This document shows, piece after piece, positions 52,624-61,954 of a DNA stretch of 64,000 nt. Every line of letters begins with the position of its first letter. Position 1 is the first letter of the stretch. The stretch lies in NCBI GenBank assembly GCA_031296935.1, contig JAVDPD010000003.1, positions 62,001 through 126,000 on the forward strand, written 5' to 3'. The position numbers and the translations under genes are program-made. The notes beneath the pieces were generated by a model. It was given only the letters and a program-made list of their open reading frames with translations, did not search any database and was not told where the DNA came from. Source of the stretch: Cerasicoccus maritimus. Its GTDB lineage: Bacteria > Verrucomicrobiota > Verrucomicrobiia > Opitutales > Cerasicoccaceae.

Positions 52624-55600
52624 ATGATTACCAATTACTCTTTCGACGAAGATATCGCCCTGAAGCGCATTGTCGCTATGCCCACCGACCAAAAGCAGCG
52701 CTTCAATTGGCGCGAGGTCGTTCTCGAAGACATCAAGCACCCTGAAGTTAAGGTGGAACTCGGCGGTGAAGAGCGTGAATTCGAGCTTGCTGAAGTCGCT
52801 GAAATTATTGGCCACGCCCTGACCGACCTCATGCTTTCACGTGAGGAAAACGAAATCTTCACTGACAAGAATCAGGCTTTCGTTGCACAGGTGGCCAAGG
52901 AAGTGAGCGAAAACATCGCCCGCCAAATCCAGGGCAAGGGCGAGATTACCCTGACCGATCTCGACATTAATCTGATCATCGAAAAGGCCCTCATCGAGCA
53001 TGACGCGCACGACGTCGCGCGCAGCCTCGTCGCCCAGCGTCGTAACGGCGTGGCTGGTGGCGATGAGCCCGAGCCGATCAGCGCCCGCTTGATCCGCCGC
53101 AACCGGCAGGTCGTGCCGTGGGATCAGAACAAGGTCGAAGTCGCCGTGCGCAAGTCCTTCCTATCGCAGCAGCTTGATTCCGCGCCGGCGGTGTCCGTGG
53201 CCCGTGGCGTCACCGAACGCGTGCGCAACCTTGGCGAGTCCTTCATCCACATTGAGCAGGTGCAGGACATCGTGCAGGAAGAGCTCATGCGCCAAAACCA
53301 CTTTAAGGTCGCGGAAGCATATATTCTTTACCGTGCGCATCGTCGCCGTCTGCGCGAATTGCAGGCTGAGCAGGCCGCAGACGACAGCCGTCAGGATTCC
53401 ATGATCATGCTCACTGCCAAGGATGGCACCACCGAGTTCTGGGACCCGGCTGAGCTGCGCAAGCGCATTGACTTTGCATCCATCGGCCTCGACCTCTGCC
53501 TGACCAAGGAGCAAATTGAGTCAGAGTTGCGTCGTTCGCTTTACGCGGAAATGACCCGCGACGACCTCAAGAGCACGATCATTCTCAACGCCAAGAGCCT
53601 CATCGAAAAGGACGCGGACTTCTCCAAGTTTGCGGGCCGCGTGCTCCTGAGCTACATCTACGAAGAAGTGCTCGGTTGGGATATCATGCGCGACGGCATT
53701 GAAGGCCTCAAGGGTGCGCATCGTCAGTATTTCAAGGGTGCCCTGAAGCGTGGTGTTGAGCTGGAGCGTATTGACGCGCGTTTGCTGGATTATGATATCG
53801 AACGTCTGGCGGACGCGCTTGACCCGTCAGCCGACCTCGACTTCGACTACCTCGGCATTTCCACGATGTATGATCGCTACCTGATCGTCGACAAGTCCCA
53901 AAAACAGTCGCGCCGCCTCGAAACGCCGCAGCTGTTCTGGATGCGTGTTTCGATGGGCCTCTTCTTGCAGGAAAAGGAAGACCGAGAAGGCTGGGTCATG
54001 CGCCTTTACAATCTATATAAGAGCCGCCGCTTCTGCTCTTCCACGCCCACGTTGTTCAACGCCGGCACCACGCATAGCCAGCTCTCTTCGTGCTACCTTT
54101 ACAAGGTGGACGACTCCATCGAGTCCATCATGCATCGTGGCATTGCCGAAAACGCCTTCCTCTCGAAGTGGGCGGGCGGTCTCGGTGGTTCGTGGACAGC
54201 GGTTCGCGGCACGGGTTCTTACATTAAGGGCACCAACGGCGAGAGCCAGGGGGTCATTCCTTTCCTCAAGCTGCACAACGACCAACTCGTCGCAGTGAAC
54301 CAAGGCGGCAAGCGTCGCGGCTCCGGCTGCGCCTACCTCGAAACCTGGCACAACGACATCCTCGACTTCCTCGAACTGCGCCGCAACACCGGTGACGACC
54401 GTCGCCGCACGCATGACATGAACACCGCGAACTGGATTCCGGACTTGTTCATGAAGCGCATGGAAGAACGCGGCGACTGGACGCTCTTCCGCTCCAACGA
54501 AGCCAAGGAGCTGCACGATCTTTACGGCAAAGCCTTCGAGGACAAGTATGTCGAATACGAAGCCAAGGCCGAAGCTGGCGAAATCTGGGGCCAGAAGTTG
54601 AAGGCCATCGACATGTGGAAGTCCATGCTCCGCATGCTCTTTGAAACCGGTCACCCGTGGATCACCTTTAAGGACCCGTGCAACGTGCGTTCGCCTCAGG
54701 ACCACACCGGGGTCATCCACAGCTCTAACCTGTGCACCGAGATCACGCTAAACACGTCCGACGATGAAACTGCCGTTTGCAACCTCGGTTCGGTTGTGCT
54801 CGATAGCCACCTCGACTCCGAAGGCAACCTCGACCTCGAGAAGCTGCGTGACACGATCCATGTCGCCGTTCGTGCGCTGGACAACGTCATCGACATCAAC
54901 TTCTATCCGACGCAGGCTGCCGCAACATCCAATGCCCGCCACCGCCCGATCGGCCTCGGTATCATGGGCATGCAGAACGCGCTTTACCTGAAGGATATTC
55001 CTTTCACCTCGGACGAAGCCGTTGAGTTCAACGACGAGTTCATGGAAGCGATTGCCTACTACGCTTACGAAGCATCGAGCGACCTCGCTGCTGAGCGTGG
55101 CAGCTACTCGACTTTTAAGGGCTCTAAGTGGGACCGCGGCCTCATGCCGGCCGACACGCTGGACATGCTCGCCGATGAACGCGGTTTGGAAATCGACGTG
55201 CCCCGCGGCGGTAAGCTCGACTGGGATTCGCTCCGCACGAAGATTCAATCGCAGGGCATGCGCAACTCCAACGTGCTGGCCATTGCGCCGACGGCGACGA
55301 TTTCCAACATCATGGGCACCAGCCCCTGCATCGAGCCTTACTACAAGAACTTCTACGTGAAGAGCAACTTGGGCGGCGACTTCGTGGTCCTCAACCACCA
55401 CCTCGTTCGCGACCTGAAAAAGCGCGGCTTGTGGACCTCTGAAGTGCTTGATCAGCTCAAGTATTTCGACGGCGAGCTCGAAAACATCGACGGCATTCCG
55501 CAGGAGCTCAAGGACAAGTATACGACTGCCTTTGGTATCGAATACAACTGGTTCATCGATGCAGCAGCTCGCCGCCAAAAGTGGATCGATCAATCCCAGA

Positions 55601-55881
55601 GCGTGAACCTCTTCCTGAAAACTCCAGACCTTAAGACGCTGTCGCACATGTATCGCGCGGCTTGGCGCAAGGGCCTGAAGACCACTTACTACCTGCGCAC
55701 CCTCGGCGCCTCGAATATCGAGAAGGCCACTGTGGGCGTGAAGAAGGAAGTCCGTGGCGCGATGGGCAAGGGTGAAGAAGGTTCCGCCGAGACGCCCAAG
55801 AAGCAATACACCGAAGAAGAGGTGAAGGCCTGCAGCCTCGACGCCCTCATGAATGGTGGCGAGTGCGAAGCCTGCCAATAA
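52624..55881 (+). CDS. nrdA: Ribonucleotide reductase alpha subunit with stacked N-terminal ATP cones
   Basis: 1085-aa class I catalytic subunit, longer than usual (about 760 aa). The extra 300 residues at the N-terminus include two clear ATP-cone domains (about 160-260, RLIRRNRQVVPWDQNKVEVA; and about 260-355, MLTAKDGTTEFWDPAELRKR) and an upstream cone-like region (about 20-150). Catalytic core: CSSTPTLFNAGTTHSQLSSC, SNLCTEITLNTSDDETAVCN with the Asn-Cys-Glu triad, AIAPTATISNIMGTSPCIEP, and the C-terminal redox Cys pair in MNGGECEACQ. A long multi-cone NrdA is also known from Chlamydia, agreeing with the Ic-like NrdB. Allosteric dATP control is inferred. Confidence 0.96.
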   Translation: MITNYSFDEDIALKRIVAMPTDQKQRFNWREVVLEDIKHPEVKVELGGEEREFELAEVAEIIGHALTDLMLSREENEIFTDKNQAFVAQVAKEVSENIARQIQGKGEITLTDLDINLIIEKALIEHDAHDVARSLVAQRRNGVAGGDEPEPISARLIRRNRQVVPWDQNKVEVAVRKSFLSQQLDSAPAVSVARGVTERVRNLGESFIHIEQVQDIVQEELMRQNHFKVAEAYILYRAHRRRLRELQAEQAADDSRQDSMIMLTAKDGTTEFWDPAELRKRIDFASIGLDLCLTKEQIESELRRSLYAEMTRDDLKSTIILNAKSLIEKDADFSKFAGRVLLSYIYEEVLGWDIMRDGIEGLKGAHRQYFKGALKRGVELERIDARLLDYDIERLADALDPSADLDFDYLGISTMYDRYLIVDKSQKQSRRLETPQLFWMRVSMGLFLQEKEDREGWVMRLYNLYKSRRFCSSTPTLFNAGTTHSQLSSCYLYKVDDSIESIMHRGIAENAFLSKWAGGLGGSWTAVRGTGSYIKGTNGESQGVIPFLKLHNDQLVAVNQGGKRRGSGCAYLETWHNDILDFLELRRNTGDDRRRTHDMNTANWIPDLFMKRMEERGDWTLFRSNEAKELHDLYGKAFEDKYVEYEAKAEAGEIWGQKLKAIDMWKSMLRMLFETGHPWITFKDPCNVRSPQDHTGVIHSSNLCTEITLNTSDDETAVCNLGSVVLDSHLDSEGNLDLEKLRDTIHVAVRALDNVIDINFYPTQAAATSNARHRPIGLGIMGMQNALYLKDIPFTSDEAVEFNDEFMEAIAYYAYEASSDLAAERGSYSTFKGSKWDRGLMPADTLDMLADERGLEIDVPRGGKLDWDSLRTKIQSQGMRNSNVLAIAPTATISNIMGTSPCIEPYYKNFYVKSNLGGDFVVLNHHLVRDLKKRGLWTSEVLDQLKYFDGELENIDGIPQELKDKYTTAFGIEYNWFIDAAARRQKWIDQSQSVNLFLKTPDLKTLSHMYRAAWRKGLKTTYYLRTLGASNIEKATVGVKKEVRGAMGKGEEGSAETPKKQYTEEEVKACSLDALMNGGECEACQ

Positions 55882-55941
55882 AATTTCAGCTGGAAAGATA
55901 ACAGACTGACGCAAGACAAGACTGACAAGACTGGTAAAGGG

Positions 55942-55973
55942 CGGCTCCGGGTAACCGGAGCCGTTTCTTTTTT
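55942..55973 (+). terminator. Rho-independent terminator after nrdA
   Basis: CGGCTCCGG, loop GTAA, CCGGAGCCG, then TTTCTTTTTT, 61 bp past the nrdA stop codon. Confidence 0.9.
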
Positions 55974-55982
55974 CTGGAACAA

Positions 55983-56036
55983 AAGCAAGCTTTGCGTTAC
56001 AGAGTGACTCTGCGATGCAAAGTGAATCTGCAACTC
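55983..56036. repeat. GCAAAGT-type repeat, copy after nrdA
   Basis: GCAAGCTTTGCGTTACAGAG then TGACTCTGCGATGCAAAGTG. It contains CTTTGCG and GCAAAGT words in opposite directions and a GACTCTGC/TTACAGAGT core. It overlaps the first codons of the small ORF at 56015, which makes that start less certain. Confidence 0.45.
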
Positions 56037-56389
56037 TTCCAGCCTTTCAGCAGCGTTCACGCGCTTTGGCCGATGCGCGGCGTCTCTCGTTTACCATCGC
56101 GGAGCCCGCGCCCATTCGCTGGCGCATTCGTAGACTGGCGGCATTGCCTAGGGTAGGGTGGCAGCGAGGTTTTCCCTACTTTGGCGAAGAGTCGGAAATA
56201 CTGGAAGCCTGGGGACTGTATTCGCGCTCTGCGGTTCACCGTGTGTTGGGCATTCATGCTGGTTTGACGTTGGGAGACGAGCTGTGGCGCCGTGTGACTC
56301 GTCACTTGGGTGAGCCCTGTTTCATGCTGGCTGATGCCAGTCAAGGGCGATTGCATTTGCTGACGCCTTGTTGCCCACGCATATGTTAA
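56015..56389 (+). CDS. Possible small Arg-rich protein
   Basis: Open frame of 124 codons with a protein-like composition: RSRALADARRLSFTIAEPAP, IRWRIRRLAALPRVGWQRGF, AVHRVLGIHAGLTLGDELWR and a C-terminal CCPRIC. It lies after the nrdA terminator and before the DUF1800 gene, alone in the gap. The start is inside a repeat word, and an alternative start further in is possible. No family recognised; it may not be translated. Confidence 0.4.
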   Translation: MQSESATLPAFQQRSRALADARRLSFTIAEPAPIRWRIRRLAALPRVGWQRGFPYFGEESEILEAWGLYSRSAVHRVLGIHAGLTLGDELWRRVTRHLGEPCFMLADASQGRLHLLTPCCPRIC

Positions 56390-56578
56390 AAAAATATTCT
56401 GAAAACGCGTGAAAATCGCATTTTGCCCCCCAGATTTCGCTAATTTCTGGTCAAAGGCACGTTAGGTCTTCAGTAGGAAATTATCTAGGGTTGTGGGCTT
56501 ATTTTGAATGAGGCATATTAGGTGGACTTAACTGGGGCGAGGTTTACTTCCCTGGTTTAAATTCAGTTTGGAACTACT

Positions 56579-59125
56579 ATGAAAGCCTTGTATACTGGCA
56601 TCCTTATCGCAGCCTCCCTCCTTTCTTGGAAGGTGCATGGGCAGGTTGATCAAAATGGCAACCAACTAAGTGATGTTTGGGAAATGCGTTATCAGGCTAG
56701 CGGTCTGCCCGTGGATGGTGACGCTGATGGCGATGGCATGACGAATGAAGAGGAGGCCGAAGCAGGCACGAACCCTTTCGATCCTCGCTCAAATTTTAGG
56801 CTGACCAACTTACAGACAGTTGGTCAGATGCTGTCTTTGGATTGGGTTGGCGCACCGGGAAAAATCTATCACCTTGAGCATGTTTCGACACTTGGTGAAG
56901 CGTGGAGCGTCATCGCGACTTACGACGGGGAAGACGCCGCGCAACAGGCGCTGATCGATTTTAGCTCCAACCCGGGCTTCTTTCGTCTGGTGGTGACGGA
57001 CCTCGATACCGACGAAGACGGCGTTTTGGATTGGGAGGAAATTGAGCTTGGCTTTGATCCGGAAAACGCGAACAGCCAGCGCTTCAGTCAGGACGACCAG
57101 ATGCGGATTGAGGCGGCATTGAGCTCTGGGAACACCGTGAATATCTATGCGCTGCAAGTGGATATTGCTGAGAACTGGTCTGCGCCGGGATACATACTTA
57201 TTCAACGTCGCGGTGGGCTTGATGCTTTCACGGTCAACCTCAGTTTTAATGGTTCCGCGACAGCAGGCGTCGATTATGCATTGCCCGGGGGAACGGTTGA
57301 GTTTGGCATCGGCCAGCTTGCGGCATGGATTCCGATAAGTGCGCTCGATGATGCACTACCTGAGGGAGTCGAAACCATTGACATTGCGTTGGACGCTGGG
57401 GCGGGTTATCTCATCGGCACGCGCGCAAGCACCAGTGTGAGCATAATCGATGATGAATCAGACCCGACGATTACTACTCGTGAAGCTGCTCGTTTTCTTG
57501 GTCAGGCAACCTTTGGTCCGACGCCGTCATTGATAACTGATGTGCAGGCTGTTGGCATTGAGGCTTGGATCGAAGATCAGTTTACCCAAACAGTTGGCCA
57601 GCATCAGCCATTACTCATGGGGTATGATTGGGAGTTATTGGGTGGCGCTATTGGTGGCCCGTATTCGCATCACAAGATGCTCGCTTGGTGGCATCAGGCG
57701 ATGGAAGCGCCCGATCCGCTACGCCAAAGAATGGCATTTGCCTTGAGTGAGATATTGGTTATTTCGGATACCAATGGCGGGCTGGATGGTAATCCAGTTG
57801 GCATGCTCAATTATTACGATATGTTGCTTGAGCATTCCTTTGGCAATTACCGAGAGCTCCTCGAAGCCGTCACCTATCATCCTTGCATGGGGGTTTACTT
57901 GAGCCATCGTGGCAACTTACCCGCAGATCCTGCGATCAACCGATTCCCCGATGAAAATTATGCACGCGAAATTATGCAGTTGTTTTCGATTGGGCTGTGG
58001 ATGCTCAATGATGATGGCACTCGGCAATTAGACGAATTTGGCCAGCCCATCCCCACTTATGATAATAGCGACATCACGAACCTTGCCAGTGTCTTCACTG
58101 GCATGAGCTGGGGGCAGGGAGACACCAGTGTCTGGTGGGAGTTTTACTGGCCGACTGTTGAAAATGACGAATATTGGCGCACCTACACGGTTCCAATGAT
58201 TCTCTGGGAGGGGCCTTATAGCGTTTGGGATAATGAGCTGAATCAGCATGTCGAGCAATACTACCATGAGCAAGGGGCAAAGACTGTTTTAGGAGTTGAA
58301 TTGCCGGCTAACGACCCCGAGAACCCTGAAGATAATTACGCCGTTAATGATATTGATCGTGCGTTGGATGTCATTTTCAACCACCCGAATGTTGGACCGT
58401 TTATTGGGCGGTTGCTCATTCAGCGGTTAGTCACTTCGAATCCTTCCAACGCCTATGTGGCTCGTGTAACGGAGGCTTTCAATGGCGGGGGACCACATAA
58501 TCCATCGGGTGTGCGCGGTGATATGCAGTCGCTTATCCGTGCGATTTTTTTGGATGAGGAAGCCCGCGACGCCGATATGCTGGATGACCCAGAGCACGGT
58601 ATGCTACGCGAAAATTACTTGCGCTATGTTGCCTTGGCGCGTGCCTTCAATGCATCTTCGAATAGCGGCGAGTATCCGATCTTTTGGGTTAATGATGCCT
58701 TTAGCCAACAGCCTTTGAGCTCGCCTAGTGTATTTAACTTTTTCCAGCCAGACTATCAGCCACTTGGTGAGATTAGAGATAGTGGGCTTGTGGCGCCGGA
58801 GTTCCAGATTCTGACGGCGGTGACAGGGATTACGATTCCTAATCAATTCAACTCCAGTATCTTGTATCAACTGAATTGGTCTGAAAACGATGACGACGTC
58901 GTAAGGTTTGATTTTTCGCCAGTCGTTGCATTGATCAACGACCAGGATGCTCTCATTGAATACCTGAACAATCTACTCACATTTGGCAATATGACTCCTG
59001 AGTTACACGACTCGTTGAGGTTTATGCTCAATCGCCCGGAGTTCGACGGCCAGTCCGATGAGTTTATGGTGCAGTCTTTAATTTATTTGATCGCCACTTC
59101 GGCAGATGCCGCAGTTCTGCGCTAA
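56579..59125 (+). CDS. DUF1800 family exported protein with Calx-beta domain
   Basis: 848 aa. Signal peptide (ALYTGILIAASLLSWKVHGQ), then Ca-binding Asp-rich repeats (DQNGNQLSDVWE, DGDADGDGMTNEEEAEAGTN, DPEN) of the thrombospondin-3/EF-hand kind. A Calx-beta-like beta domain follows (about residues 200-300, GVETIDIALDAGAGYLIGTR, ending SIIDDES). The DUF1800 domain runs to the end (ARFLGQATFGPTPSLITDVQ, DEAR-like ENYAREIMQLFSIGLWML, SPSVFNFFQPDY). DUF1800 and DUF1501 genes occur in pairs across Planctomycetes and Verrucomicrobia, as here. Their function is not established; a surface or periplasmic role is inferred from the signal peptide. Confidence 0.9.
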   Translation: MKALYTGILIAASLLSWKVHGQVDQNGNQLSDVWEMRYQASGLPVDGDADGDGMTNEEEAEAGTNPFDPRSNFRLTNLQTVGQMLSLDWVGAPGKIYHLEHVSTLGEAWSVIATYDGEDAAQQALIDFSSNPGFFRLVVTDLDTDEDGVLDWEEIELGFDPENANSQRFSQDDQMRIEAALSSGNTVNIYALQVDIAENWSAPGYILIQRRGGLDAFTVNLSFNGSATAGVDYALPGGTVEFGIGQLAAWIPISALDDALPEGVETIDIALDAGAGYLIGTRASTSVSIIDDESDPTITTREAARFLGQATFGPTPSLITDVQAVGIEAWIEDQFTQTVGQHQPLLMGYDWELLGGAIGGPYSHHKMLAWWHQAMEAPDPLRQRMAFALSEILVISDTNGGLDGNPVGMLNYYDMLLEHSFGNYRELLEAVTYHPCMGVYLSHRGNLPADPAINRFPDENYAREIMQLFSIGLWMLNDDGTRQLDEFGQPIPTYDNSDITNLASVFTGMSWGQGDTSVWWEFYWPTVENDEYWRTYTVPMILWEGPYSVWDNELNQHVEQYYHEQGAKTVLGVELPANDPENPEDNYAVNDIDRALDVIFNHPNVGPFIGRLLIQRLVTSNPSNAYVARVTEAFNGGGPHNPSGVRGDMQSLIRAIFLDEEARDADMLDDPEHGMLRENYLRYVALARAFNASSNSGEYPIFWVNDAFSQQPLSSPSVFNFFQPDYQPLGEIRDSGLVAPEFQILTAVTGITIPNQFNSSILYQLNWSENDDDVVRFDFSPVVALINDQDALIEYLNNLLTFGNMTPELHDSLRFMLNRPEFDGQSDEFMVQSLIYLIATSADAAVLR

Positions 59126-59130
59126 CTCTC

Positions 59131-59163
59131 ATTTGCAAAGTAACTTTCTAACACAAAGTAAGC
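59131..59163 (+). repeat. Intercistronic GCAAAGT repeat (before the DUF1501 gene)
   Basis: TTTGCAAAGTAACTTTCTAA then CACAAAGTAAGC fills the spacer right up to the DUF1501 ATG. The same string, with small changes, stands before sucB (31244-31270) and, on the minus strand, before prmA (22071-22106). Confidence 0.65.
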
Positions 59164-60555
59164 ATGAAGGGAAATCCATCACTCTCGCGTCGCCAGTTTA
59201 TCGGCCAAGCCAGTTGTGCGGCAGTTGGCTCTACCGCATTGTTTTCCACCTTGCTGAATTTACGCATGGCCAGCACAGCTGCGGCGCAAACCGTAACGCC
59301 CGCTTCAGATTATCGTGCGCTGGTTTGTCTTTTTCTCGCCGGTGGCGCTGATTCATACAACTTCCTCGTTCCTTCCGGTACGGACGAATATAATGAATAT
59401 GCTGGCGTACGTGCGGACCTAGCGCTGCCGCAGGCTGATTTGCACACGCTGAATATTGCGAACTCGATCGGTAAGGATTTGGGTGTGCACCCAGGGATGA
59501 GTGAGCTGCGAGATTTATTCAACGCGGGTAACTTGGCCTGGGTGACCAATGTTGGCACATTGATCGAGCCGACAACACTGAGCCAATACCAGAACGAATT
59601 AGTGAACTTACCGCTTGGGCTCTACTCGCATGCTGACCAAATCAAGCAGTGGCAGACCTCTGTGCCGCAAAGTGGCGAAGCGATTGGTTGGGGCGGGCGC
59701 ACTGCGGATTTATTGCATTCGCTGAACGACAATGATCGAATTTCGATGAACATCTCCGTTGCTGGCAGCAACGTATGGCAAAATGGTAACCAAACTTTCC
59801 AATATTCCATCGGCACAGATGGATCTCAGGGACTCAGCGGTTATGACTGGGATTGGGGCGGCTATCCGGCTCGTGGCGCCGCAATCGACAGTCAAATGGA
59901 TATCGAATACCAGAACCTTTTCCAAAAGACTTTTGCGCAATCGACAAGGAACGCGCTGGATGCACACGAGGAATTTTCCGCGGCAACTCAGGGTATCGAG
60001 CTGGCCACAGTTTTTCCGGAAACTAATCTTGGCTCGCAACTGCGAATGGTCGCACAAACTATCGCTGCGCACGCTGCTCTCGGTATGCGTAGACAGACGT
60101 TTTTTGTGCAGTTCGGTGGCTGGGATCATCACGACGAAGTGCTCGGCAATATGGCCACGATGGCTCCCGTGATCAGCCAGGCTGTCGCGGCATTTTATGC
60201 TGCGATGGAGGAGATCAATGAACAAAATAATGTAACACTGTTTACGGCTTCTGACTTCGGGCGCACGTTAACTTCCAATGGGGAAGGCTCGGATCACGCC
60301 TGGGGAGGCAACCACCTTGTCTGTGGTGGTGCGGTTAATGGAGCCAATATTTATGGGACCTATCCTGACCTGTATGCAGACAATCCCTTGGACACTGGAC
60401 GTGGACGCCTGATCCCGACCACCTCCGTTGATGAATACTTTGGCGAGCTTGCTTTATGGTTTGGAGTAAGTTCATCGGATTTATCGATGGTGCTCCCCAA
60501 CGTGACGAATTTTTACACTCCGGGCGCCATGGGGCCGCTCGGTATGATGGGATGA
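59164..60555 (+). CDS. DUF1501 family protein, Tat-exported
   Basis: 463 aa with a twin-arginine signal (LSRRQFIGQASCAAVGSTAL). The DUF1501 (sulfatase/alkaline-phosphatase-like) fold shows RALVCLFLAGGADSYNFLVP, VHPGMSELRDLFNAGNLAWV, FFVQFGGWDHHDEVLGNMAT, NNVTLFTASDFGRTLTSNGE and GSDHAWGGNHLVCGGAVNGA. The metal-site residues of the alkaline phosphatase superfamily (Asp/His in GGWDHH, DHAWGGNH) are present. It is coupled to DUF1800 upstream by a 38-bp spacer. Tat export suggests it folds with a cofactor or metals before export. Substrate unknown. Confidence 0.92.
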   Translation: MKGNPSLSRRQFIGQASCAAVGSTALFSTLLNLRMASTAAAQTVTPASDYRALVCLFLAGGADSYNFLVPSGTDEYNEYAGVRADLALPQADLHTLNIANSIGKDLGVHPGMSELRDLFNAGNLAWVTNVGTLIEPTTLSQYQNELVNLPLGLYSHADQIKQWQTSVPQSGEAIGWGGRTADLLHSLNDNDRISMNISVAGSNVWQNGNQTFQYSIGTDGSQGLSGYDWDWGGYPARGAAIDSQMDIEYQNLFQKTFAQSTRNALDAHEEFSAATQGIELATVFPETNLGSQLRMVAQTIAAHAALGMRRQTFFVQFGGWDHHDEVLGNMATMAPVISQAVAAFYAAMEEINEQNNVTLFTASDFGRTLTSNGEGSDHAWGGNHLVCGGAVNGANIYGTYPDLYADNPLDTGRGRLIPTTSVDEYFGELALWFGVSSSDLSMVLPNVTNFYTPGAMGPLGMMG

Positions 60556-60575
60556 CGATGAAGTCGGACATGGCG

Positions 60576-60615
60576 ATACTTTGCATGGCAAAGTTAATGG
60601 TAGCAGCTTAGTTCG
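60576..60615 (+). repeat. Intercistronic GCAAAGT-type repeat (before 60616)
   Basis: ATACTTTGCATGGCAAAGTT, a hairpin of ACTTTGC/GCAAAGT, lies directly upstream of the ATG at 60616. It is the fourth occurrence of this word at the start of a downstream gene. Confidence 0.55.
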
Positions 60616-61182
60616 ATGGACCCGAAGCGCATAGGTTGGTGGCTGGGCCTTTTGCTTGCAGTTGGCCTGACTTGGTATCTTGCCGGACCGCGCGGTCAGT
60701 GGTCAGAGCCCTTTGATCATGAGTCTGCTGATGAGGATAAATCGCTGCCCTCGCTCGATGCGCCCAAGCCTGTGTCGCCGAGCTCGCCCGTTGCCTTCTC
60801 TTATAGCCTGCCGATGAGCCCCGCTGCGGCCAAATTGAACGACCCCGCACTTACGGCGCGTGATGATGTGGCGAACGTGCATCTGTTGTTGGAGCAAATG
60901 TTTGGCGTGTGGAAAACGCAACGGCGGCCTATGAGTCTGAATACGGAGTTCACGCGGGCGCTCACGGGCGACAACCCGGTGCGCATACCCTTCCTGCCAG
61001 CGGACCACCCGGCCATAATTGATGGAGAACTGGTCGACCGCTGGGGCGCGCCCTACCAGTTTCACCAGTTGTCGATGGACCGGATCGAGGTGCGAAGCGC
61101 AGGCGCCGATGGCCGACTTTACACGGAGGATGACGCGCTTTACTCTCCGTGGCGTGAGGCGCCAGCCCCGGTGATGCCGTAA
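60616..61182 (+). CDS. Membrane-anchored protein with a GspG-like C-terminal domain
   Basis: 188 aa. One N-terminal helix (GWWLGLLLAVGLTWYLAG), a Pro/Ser/Asp-rich linker, then a domain with VHLLLEQMFGVWKTQRRPMS and a C-terminal motif ELVDRWGAPYQFHQLSMDRI then RSAGADGRLYTEDDALY. The WG.PY ... S.G.DG...T.DD pattern is that of the Ca-binding end of type II secretion major pseudopilin GspG, here without the prepilin N-terminus. It follows the DUF1501 gene by 60 bp and is probably part of the same operon. Function not known. Confidence 0.75.
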   Translation: MDPKRIGWWLGLLLAVGLTWYLAGPRGQWSEPFDHESADEDKSLPSLDAPKPVSPSSPVAFSYSLPMSPAAAKLNDPALTARDDVANVHLLLEQMFGVWKTQRRPMSLNTEFTRALTGDNPVRIPFLPADHPAIIDGELVDRWGAPYQFHQLSMDRIEVRSAGADGRLYTEDDALYSPWREAPAPVMP

Positions 61183-61319
61183 ACGGTAGTAAAGGTGTCG
61201 CTATCTAGCTATAGAGTGAAATGAGTAGCCTGTATGTCGATTTAGATTCTTCTGGGAGCCACGGCTGTGGCGAGTACATTGCACTTGTCGGTTGTTTATG
61301 TACAGCTTACTGATGAAAT

Positions 61320-61874
61320 ATGATCAGATTAAATATGGCAGTATTTGGGCTTTACCTGCTTTTGCTGAATGTGACGCATGCATTATTACAGCCTTCGCTT
61401 GCCGACCGCTTCTTGCTTTCGCTTTCAACTTATACCCGGGCCTATAAAAATCTGGATGTCATCCCCATTGATCAGGGAATGCAGGGGATAATCGACGCAT
61501 ACGGCGAGCTTGACGCCAGTTGGAGAGCATACGAGCCTGTCCTCCGGAAGACGGACTCAGCTAAAGCTGACGCGATGGAGGCGCGGGTTGCGATGATGCT
61601 ATTTGGCAACATGGCGGTGTTATATGACCCTGAGGCACCCGACGAAGAGAACATGTTTACGACAGCGGACGTTCGCAAAGCCTACGAACGTATATCTCCT
61701 GAATATTTGAACCAACTGGAGGCGCAGCTGCGTCCGAAATATCCGAACGTAAACCTAACTTGGGGTGACCAGTGGATATTTCCAATGGATAAGCCACTCC
61801 TGTTGGCAGACGCCATTTCCAATGCCTTGCTGGACGCTGTGGAGCTCCATACGGGCATTCGACTACCGAAGTAG
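61320..61874 (+). CDS. Exported protein, function unknown
   Basis: 184 aa. N-terminal signal-like helix (NMAVFGLYLLLLNVTHALLQ), then a mostly helical domain with Trp/Tyr/Asp-rich pieces (DAYGELDASWRAYEPVLRKT, AMEARVAMMLFGNMAVLYDP, FTTADVRKAYERISPEYL, LTWGDQWIFPMDKPLLLADA). No family recognised. It comes 138 bp after the GspG-like gene on the same strand; its own promoter is possible in the AT-rich gap. Confidence 0.65.
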   Translation: MIRLNMAVFGLYLLLLNVTHALLQPSLADRFLLSLSTYTRAYKNLDVIPIDQGMQGIIDAYGELDASWRAYEPVLRKTDSAKADAMEARVAMMLFGNMAVLYDPEAPDEENMFTTADVRKAYERISPEYLNQLEAQLRPKYPNVNLTWGDQWIFPMDKPLLLADAISNALLDAVELHTGIRLPK

Positions 61875-61954
61875 GAAGCTGCTGCCGCAGCCCCGTGATC
61901 CAAGATTCAGAAAAATAATTTGCGCATCGGCAAGAACCGGATTCGATAACTGGC

